Of a stretch of 64,000 bases of DNA, positions 60,331 through 64,000 are shown one piece after another. Source of the DNA: Microbulbifer sp. MI-G (lineage in GTDB: Bacteria > Pseudomonadota > Gammaproteobacteria > Pseudomonadales > Cellvibrionaceae); the NCBI RefSeq assembly GCF_030440425.1, contig NZ_CP098023.1, positions 609,501 to 673,500 of the forward strand, in the 5' to 3' direction. A model generated the notes under the pieces. That model was not told the DNA's origin, did no database searches, and saw only the letters and a program-made list of their open reading frames with translations. Numbering within the stretch: the stretch's first letter is position 1; each line of letters begins with the position of its first letter. The position numbers and the translations under genes are program-made.

Positions 60331-60779
60331 CGCTGCCCCACCTGCAGTTGTCCGCTGCAGGGAGATTGAATGGTCATGCGCGGATAGTGCGGTGTACTCG
60401 CCCAGGCCTGGAAGTCGTTGCCGGGCCCACTGCCGACCAGCCAGTAGTAATCCCCGTTGTTGCAAAAAGCCTGCGGGGCACAGCGCTCCCCCCCCCACAC
60501 ATAGGCGTTGACATCATACTGCACAGGCAGGCCGGGGTTTTCCCGGAAAGGTCGGCGCGGGTTATCGGTAAAGAGGTAGAGATCGTCAAAGGCAATGGGG
60601 GGGAACCCCCGTGCGGGAGTGGTACAGCTGACAACCTGGGGTTTGCCGGTGATACGCGCATGGGGTGGGGGTGCTTTCTCCTTGCCCGCAATGGCCATTT
60701 CGCTGGGGAAGTAACCGCAGCCGCTGGCAGATAGCAGGGCCAGGGCCACAAGGTTTGCACCCCATGCACGAATACGCAC
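60279..60779 (-). CDS. Putative lipoprotein, unknown function
   Basis: This 166-aa protein has a lipobox (LLSASGC, cleavage near residue 21), so it should be lipid-anchored. The mature part contains several Cys (VSCTTP, GERCAPQAFCNNGD) and aromatic-rich strands (YDVNAYVWGG, DYYWLVGSG) and ends in a beta-like run. No named domain is recognised. It lies downstream of aceK on the same strand with a 56-bp gap, and its 3' end overlaps ppk1 by 52 bp in a convergent arrangement. Confidence 0.6.
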   Translation of the reverse strand: MRIRAWGANLVALALLSASGCGYFPSEMAIAGKEKAPPPHARITGKPQVVSCTTPARGFPPIAFDDLYLFTDNPRRPFRENPGLPVQYDVNAYVWGGERCAPQAFCNNGDYYWLVGSGPGNDFQAWASTPHYPRMTIQSPCSGQLQVGQRYRFSFSRGQLVGFSRD

Positions 60780-60835
60780 ACATCACCTGTTCAAGTAGCG
60801 GAGACCTCCTACCAATATAGTCATTTATTACTCAG

Positions 60836-62590
60836 CTACCGTCTGCCTGCAGATGCCAGGGAGCGGCGGCGAAAGCGCCACTTGCGCCGGTAGGGGAATG
60901 CGCTTTCCACATGGCCGGCGTGTATGCGATCCTGGAGCCGTCTCCAGTAACGGTAGTCGTACAGGTCGCTGTGAAGCTCCTCGAAGGCAGCGCGCGCGGT
61001 GGGATTGCCGGAGAAAAACAGGCGGAATTCCTCGGGGAACACATCCGCTTCGTCCACGGTGTACCAGGGTTTGTCCGCCAGTTCCTGCTCGGCGGTGCGC
61101 GCCTCGGGAATTTTGCGAAAGTGGCACTCGGTCAGAGGGCACAGCTCGTCGTAATCGTAAAAAACCACACGACCGTGTCGGGTGACTCCAAAGTTTTTTA
61201 GGAGCATGTCCCCAGGGAAGATATTGGCGGCGGCCAATTGCTTGATGGCGTTGCCGTATTCCTCCATGGCTTCGCGGGTTTCCTCTTCGCTGGCGTTTTG
61301 CAAATACAGGTTGAGCGGCTCCATGCGGCGCTCCACATAGAGGTGCCGGATAATGACCCACTTTTCGGTGATCAACAGTTTTGAGGGCACAAGATCCCGT
61401 AGTTCCTGTAGCAACGCCTCACTGAAGCGATTGCGGTAGAAAATAAAGTTGGTGTATTCCTGGGTGTCTGCCATGCGCCCGACCCGGTCGGAGCGGGATA
61501 CAAATTTGTACTTTTCGCGGACAATTTGTTCAGTGACAGTTTTGGGCCGGTCAAAGTGGTCCTTGATGACTTTAAATACCACCGGGTAGGAGGGCAGGGT
61601 AAACACACTCATCACCATGCCCTTAATGCCCGGCGCAATCACAAACTGATCGTTGCTCACTTTCATGTGGGCGAGAATATGCCGGTAGAACTCCGTCTTG
61701 CCGTGTTTGTGGAAGCCGATCGAATTATACAATTCGGACCTTTCTTTCAAAGGCATAATGGTGGAGAGAAAACGCACGAAACGGGAGGGAATGGGCGCGT
61801 CCACCATAAAGTAGGAGCGGGTAAAGCTGAAGATAATACTGGCGGAATCGTTACTGTGCAGCAGGGTGTCGACAAAGATGCCGCCGCGGCCATTGTTCAG
61901 ACAGGGCAGGATCATCGGCATCACTTCACCGTGAAAGATCATACGCCCCACCAGGTAGGCGGCTTTATTGCGATAGAACACCGACTCCAGCATGTCCACA
62001 CGCAGTTGTTTGCCGCTCCCCAGGCCGGCCAGCGGCACTGCGCGCAGGGCGGCACAGATATTCTCCACATCGCGGGGCAGATTCTCCCAGGGGACAGAGA
62101 AACCGAAGTCCCCGAGGATCTCCTCCACCATCTGTTCGAGGCCATCGCGGGCACTGTAACTGATATAGATGCTGTAATCCCTGAGGGGTTTGTCGTCGGG
62201 GGTGCGCGAGGGTTTCACGAAGATATTGCTGTCGTGAATATGGGCGTGATCGAACTGGCTGCAAAAGACCGAATTAAAGAAAGTCTCGGCGATTTCGTAG
62301 TTGCTGTGACTGGCGATCAATTGGGCATAGGTGGCGCGGGCGTCCCGCCACAGCGCCAGTTGACTGGTATCCTTGCTGGTGACGGAATGCACCAGCCTTA
62401 ACACCTGGTTGACCTTGGTTTTATACAGGTCAATGCGCGTTTTGCTAACCTGGCGCACCGCCTGCCAGGCGGCGGTCTCGAAGCGCGCCTTGGCGCCCAG
62501 AGTGATGTTCTGAAAATCTGCAAAATACGCATCGAAGCCATTCAGGATGGTTTTCGCGATGCGACGGGCGGTCGGGGAGTGGTTGGTCAT
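60836..62590 (-). CDS. aceK: Isocitrate dehydrogenase kinase/phosphatase
   Basis: The 584-aa product matches AceK (E. coli 578 aa): N-terminal regulatory domain (FDAYFADFQNITLGAKARFE, ENICAALRAVPL), then the kinase-like half with GIKGMVMSVFTLPSYPVVFK (loop and Lys), FGVTRHGRVVFYDYDELC (Asp metal ligand) and FPEEFRLFFSG. One active site both phosphorylates and dephosphorylates isocitrate dehydrogenase, controlling flow into the glyoxylate shunt. aceA/aceB are not next to it, unlike in enteric bacteria. Confidence 0.95.
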   Translation of the reverse strand: MTNHSPTARRIAKTILNGFDAYFADFQNITLGAKARFETAAWQAVRQVSKTRIDLYKTKVNQVLRLVHSVTSKDTSQLALWRDARATYAQLIASHSNYEIAETFFNSVFCSQFDHAHIHDSNIFVKPSRTPDDKPLRDYSIYISYSARDGLEQMVEEILGDFGFSVPWENLPRDVENICAALRAVPLAGLGSGKQLRVDMLESVFYRNKAAYLVGRMIFHGEVMPMILPCLNNGRGGIFVDTLLHSNDSASIIFSFTRSYFMVDAPIPSRFVRFLSTIMPLKERSELYNSIGFHKHGKTEFYRHILAHMKVSNDQFVIAPGIKGMVMSVFTLPSYPVVFKVIKDHFDRPKTVTEQIVREKYKFVSRSDRVGRMADTQEYTNFIFYRNRFSEALLQELRDLVPSKLLITEKWVIIRHLYVERRMEPLNLYLQNASEEETREAMEEYGNAIKQLAAANIFPGDMLLKNFGVTRHGRVVFYDYDELCPLTECHFRKIPEARTAEQELADKPWYTVDEADVFPEEFRLFFSGNPTARAAFEELHSDLYDYRYWRRLQDRIHAGHVESAFPYRRKWRFRRRSLASAGRR

Positions 62591-62777
62591 ACACTAGACT
62601 TTGATTCTGGGGCACAGGGTTTCCATTCGGCAGTCAAGCCCGTCTTCTCGGATTGGTGTGGTGGCCGCTGCTGTCCTACTGGCGCAATTTCGTGCTGCTG
62701 CGCTTCAGGATCTGATGCCGGCCTGCAATCTGTGCTGGAGTGCGCAAGGATAGTAGCACGGCTGACCGGGGTGATTA

Positions 62778-63386
62778 TTGAACGATTGGATCAACTGTTT
62801 TGTCATTTTCTTCGCAGTGATTGACCCTGTGGGTACACTGCCGGTTTTTATTGCGGTGACTGCCGGTCATGCGGAGTGGAAAAAGCGCAGGATTGCCTAC
62901 CTGGCAGTGCTGATTGCCACCGCTCTCCTGCTGTTCTTTTTGGTTGCGGGCCAGTTTCTGCTGGAGGCCATGGGGGTGCCGCTGTCCGCTTTTGAGGTTG
63001 CCGGTGGCACAGTGCTGTTCCTGTTTGCCCTCACTATGATTTTTGGTGACAGCAAGCCCGAAAAGGAGGTGGAATTTGTGCGGGAGGGCCATGAAACGGC
63101 CGTATTCCCTCTGGCAGTGCCCTCCATTGCCTCACCCGGGGCAATGCTCGCCGCCGTTGTGCTGACAGATAATCACCGCTTCAATGTGATGCATCAGTTG
63201 AAAGCTGCGTCGGCAATGCTGGCGGTATTGCTGATCGTGCTGGCGCTTATACTGATGGCGAAATGGATTTACCGCTTTATTGGGCCTGCCGGTGCCAGTA
63301 TTGTCAGTCGGGTCATGGGGCTTATTTTGGCCTCGGTGGCAACAACGAACATACTGCTGGGAATCCAGCAGTTCTTTTCAATCTGA
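62778..63386 (+). CDS. MarC/UPF0056-family membrane protein
   Basis: I accept the TTG at 62778 because GGGGTGA lies 4 nt before it and no ATG fits. The 202-aa protein has about six membrane segments. The family signature is clear: FFAVIDPVGTLPVFIAVT at the start, FEVAGGTVLFLFALTMIFG, PLAVPSIASPGAMLAAVVL and the terminal RVMGLILASVATTNILLG. MarC-like proteins are inner-membrane proteins of unknown transport role, once wrongly linked to multiple antibiotic resistance. Divergent from aceK. Confidence 0.9.
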   Translation: MNDWINCFVIFFAVIDPVGTLPVFIAVTAGHAEWKKRRIAYLAVLIATALLLFFLVAGQFLLEAMGVPLSAFEVAGGTVLFLFALTMIFGDSKPEKEVEFVREGHETAVFPLAVPSIASPGAMLAAVVLTDNHRFNVMHQLKAASAMLAVLLIVLALILMAKWIYRFIGPAGASIVSRVMGLILASVATTNILLGIQQFFSI

Positions 63387-63592
63387 TCTGCAGGCCGGTC
63401 CCGGTTGGCTGCGCGCCGGTGCATCGGGTTCCGGGACCTGTCGTGCATTGCCGACTCAAACAACCATTCTCGCGCACTGGACTGGCCACCAGTACACAGG
63501 GGGATTAGTCCTGTAGGAAAAGCGCCCTGCGGGAACGCGTTTATTCCCTCACCCGTGTGCAGACACTCACTGCCTCAGCCCTTAGCGGGGTC

Positions 63593-64000
63593 TTAACTGC
63601 CCACTGTCTTGCCATCGACCCGGTAGATGGCCAGTACCGATGGGCGTGGCGGCAGTTTCGGGTTGTTATCCGGCCAGCGGTGCAGGGGGTTGTCATAGGT
63701 GGAACTGCGCCCTTGCGCGGGGTGTTGTACAGATACAAACAGGGTTTTGCCATCGGGTGTAAATTCCGGGCCGCAGACTTCGGCACCCTGGGGGCATCCG
63801 AAAAAGTGCTTTGGCGCGGCGCGCAGGGGACCCTCGGTGGCCATGGCCCAGAGACCGTCGTGAAAACCGAAGCGCTCGCAACCATCGGTGGCTATCCACA
63901 TATTGCCGCGCGGGTCGAAGGCGACATTGTCCGGATTGGCAAACCAGCCGTGGGGGGAGATACTGTCACTGGACTGCTGGCCATAGGCGCCCCGCTCGGC
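63593..64000 (-). CDS. PhoX-family (DUF839) phosphatase, C-terminal part cut by window edge
   Basis: The frame is open from the right edge to a stop at 63593, giving the last 135 residues. SPHGWFANPDNVAFDPRGNM then WIATDG is the usual PhoX-type propeller blade, followed by FGCPQGAEVCGPEFTPDGKT and LFVSVQHPAQG, the conserved PhoX C-terminal blade with the QHP motif. PhoX enzymes are Tat-exported calcium/iron-dependent phosphomonoesterases. The N-terminus and catalytic half lie outside the window. Confidence 0.88.
   Translation of the reverse strand, partial: AERGAYGQQSSDSISPHGWFANPDNVAFDPRGNMWIATDGCERFGFHDGLWAMATEGPLRAAPKHFFGCPQGAEVCGPEFTPDGKTLFVSVQHPAQGRSSTYDNPLHRWPDNNPKLPPRPSVLAIYRVDGKTVGS

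Noticed and set aside
1..64000. CRISPR arrays, tRNA or rRNA genes
   Set aside because: No spaced short repeats of CRISPR type and no tRNA T-arm or rRNA signature was found when reading both strands by eye.

Overview
The window looks like chromosomal DNA of a Gram-negative gammaproteobacterium. The housekeeping proteins (MalT, MenI/YdiI, CobB, Ndh, ParC, AceK, SelO, PPK1, FetAB) read very close to Escherichia/Pseudomonas-type orthologues, the H-NS-like protein has an MvaT-style C-terminus, and coding DNA is GC-rich with frequent TTG/GTG starts. A marine, Cellvibrionales-like (for example Microbulbifer-type) host is my guess from memory of such gene sets. No rRNA or tRNA was seen to settle it.

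Layout. (1) 1-24045: a core-like region with the start of malT (cut by the left edge), then small metabolic genes (MBL-fold hydrolase gloC, DUF2799 lipoprotein, menI, YgjP-like protease, DUF2750, VOC, SDR). It continues with mnmH, an SLC13/RCK permease, a CBS protein, an MvaT/H-NS-like protein, cobB, ndh, a selD fusion, a giant DUF748/AsmA-like protein and fetAB. mnmH plus selD suggests selenium use for 2-selenouridine in tRNA; selA/selB are not in the window. (2) 24046-28602: an AT-rich junk-and-mobile zone holding a truncated FN3-protein copy, an IS1595-family element, a decayed IS200/IS605-type element and several repeats. (3) 28603-46760: the most distinctive part. Two exported paralogues of about 1,580 aa (FN3-like domains, long helical region, C-terminal beta domain) are followed by a 1,995-aa exported SpvB/VCBS/TcdB-mid/RHS protein with a type-28-like toxin tip and an overlapping HEAT-like probable immunity gene. 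The C-termini of the paralogues resemble the TcB-binding end of Tc toxin A subunits, so the locus reads as an unusual Tc/ABC-toxin-like system in which the usual receptor-binding and N-terminal parts of TcA are replaced by a Sec signal and FN3 domains. (4) 46761-48587: a scar region with an IS3 transposase remnant, strong hairpins and a small CsrA-like protein. (5) 48588-64000: core-like again, with a two-gene membrane pair, nat, parC, an HlyD-type protein, DUF2147, selO, divergent ppx/ppk1, a lipoprotein, aceK, a MarC protein and the C-terminus of a PhoX-type phosphatase (cut by the right edge).

The FN3 genes form an array: copy A (25258-25823) is broken, and copies B and C are intact and nearly identical over about 2.5 kb of their 3' halves but differ in their FN3 halves. 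Copies A and C share a long 5' region carrying an 11-codon leader ORF with a strong ribosome binding site and two hairpins. Copy C alone has a GACTGG hexanucleotide tract 60 bp before its start codon. These features point to gene conversion, cassette reshuffling and possibly phase-variable expression of the putative delivery subunit.
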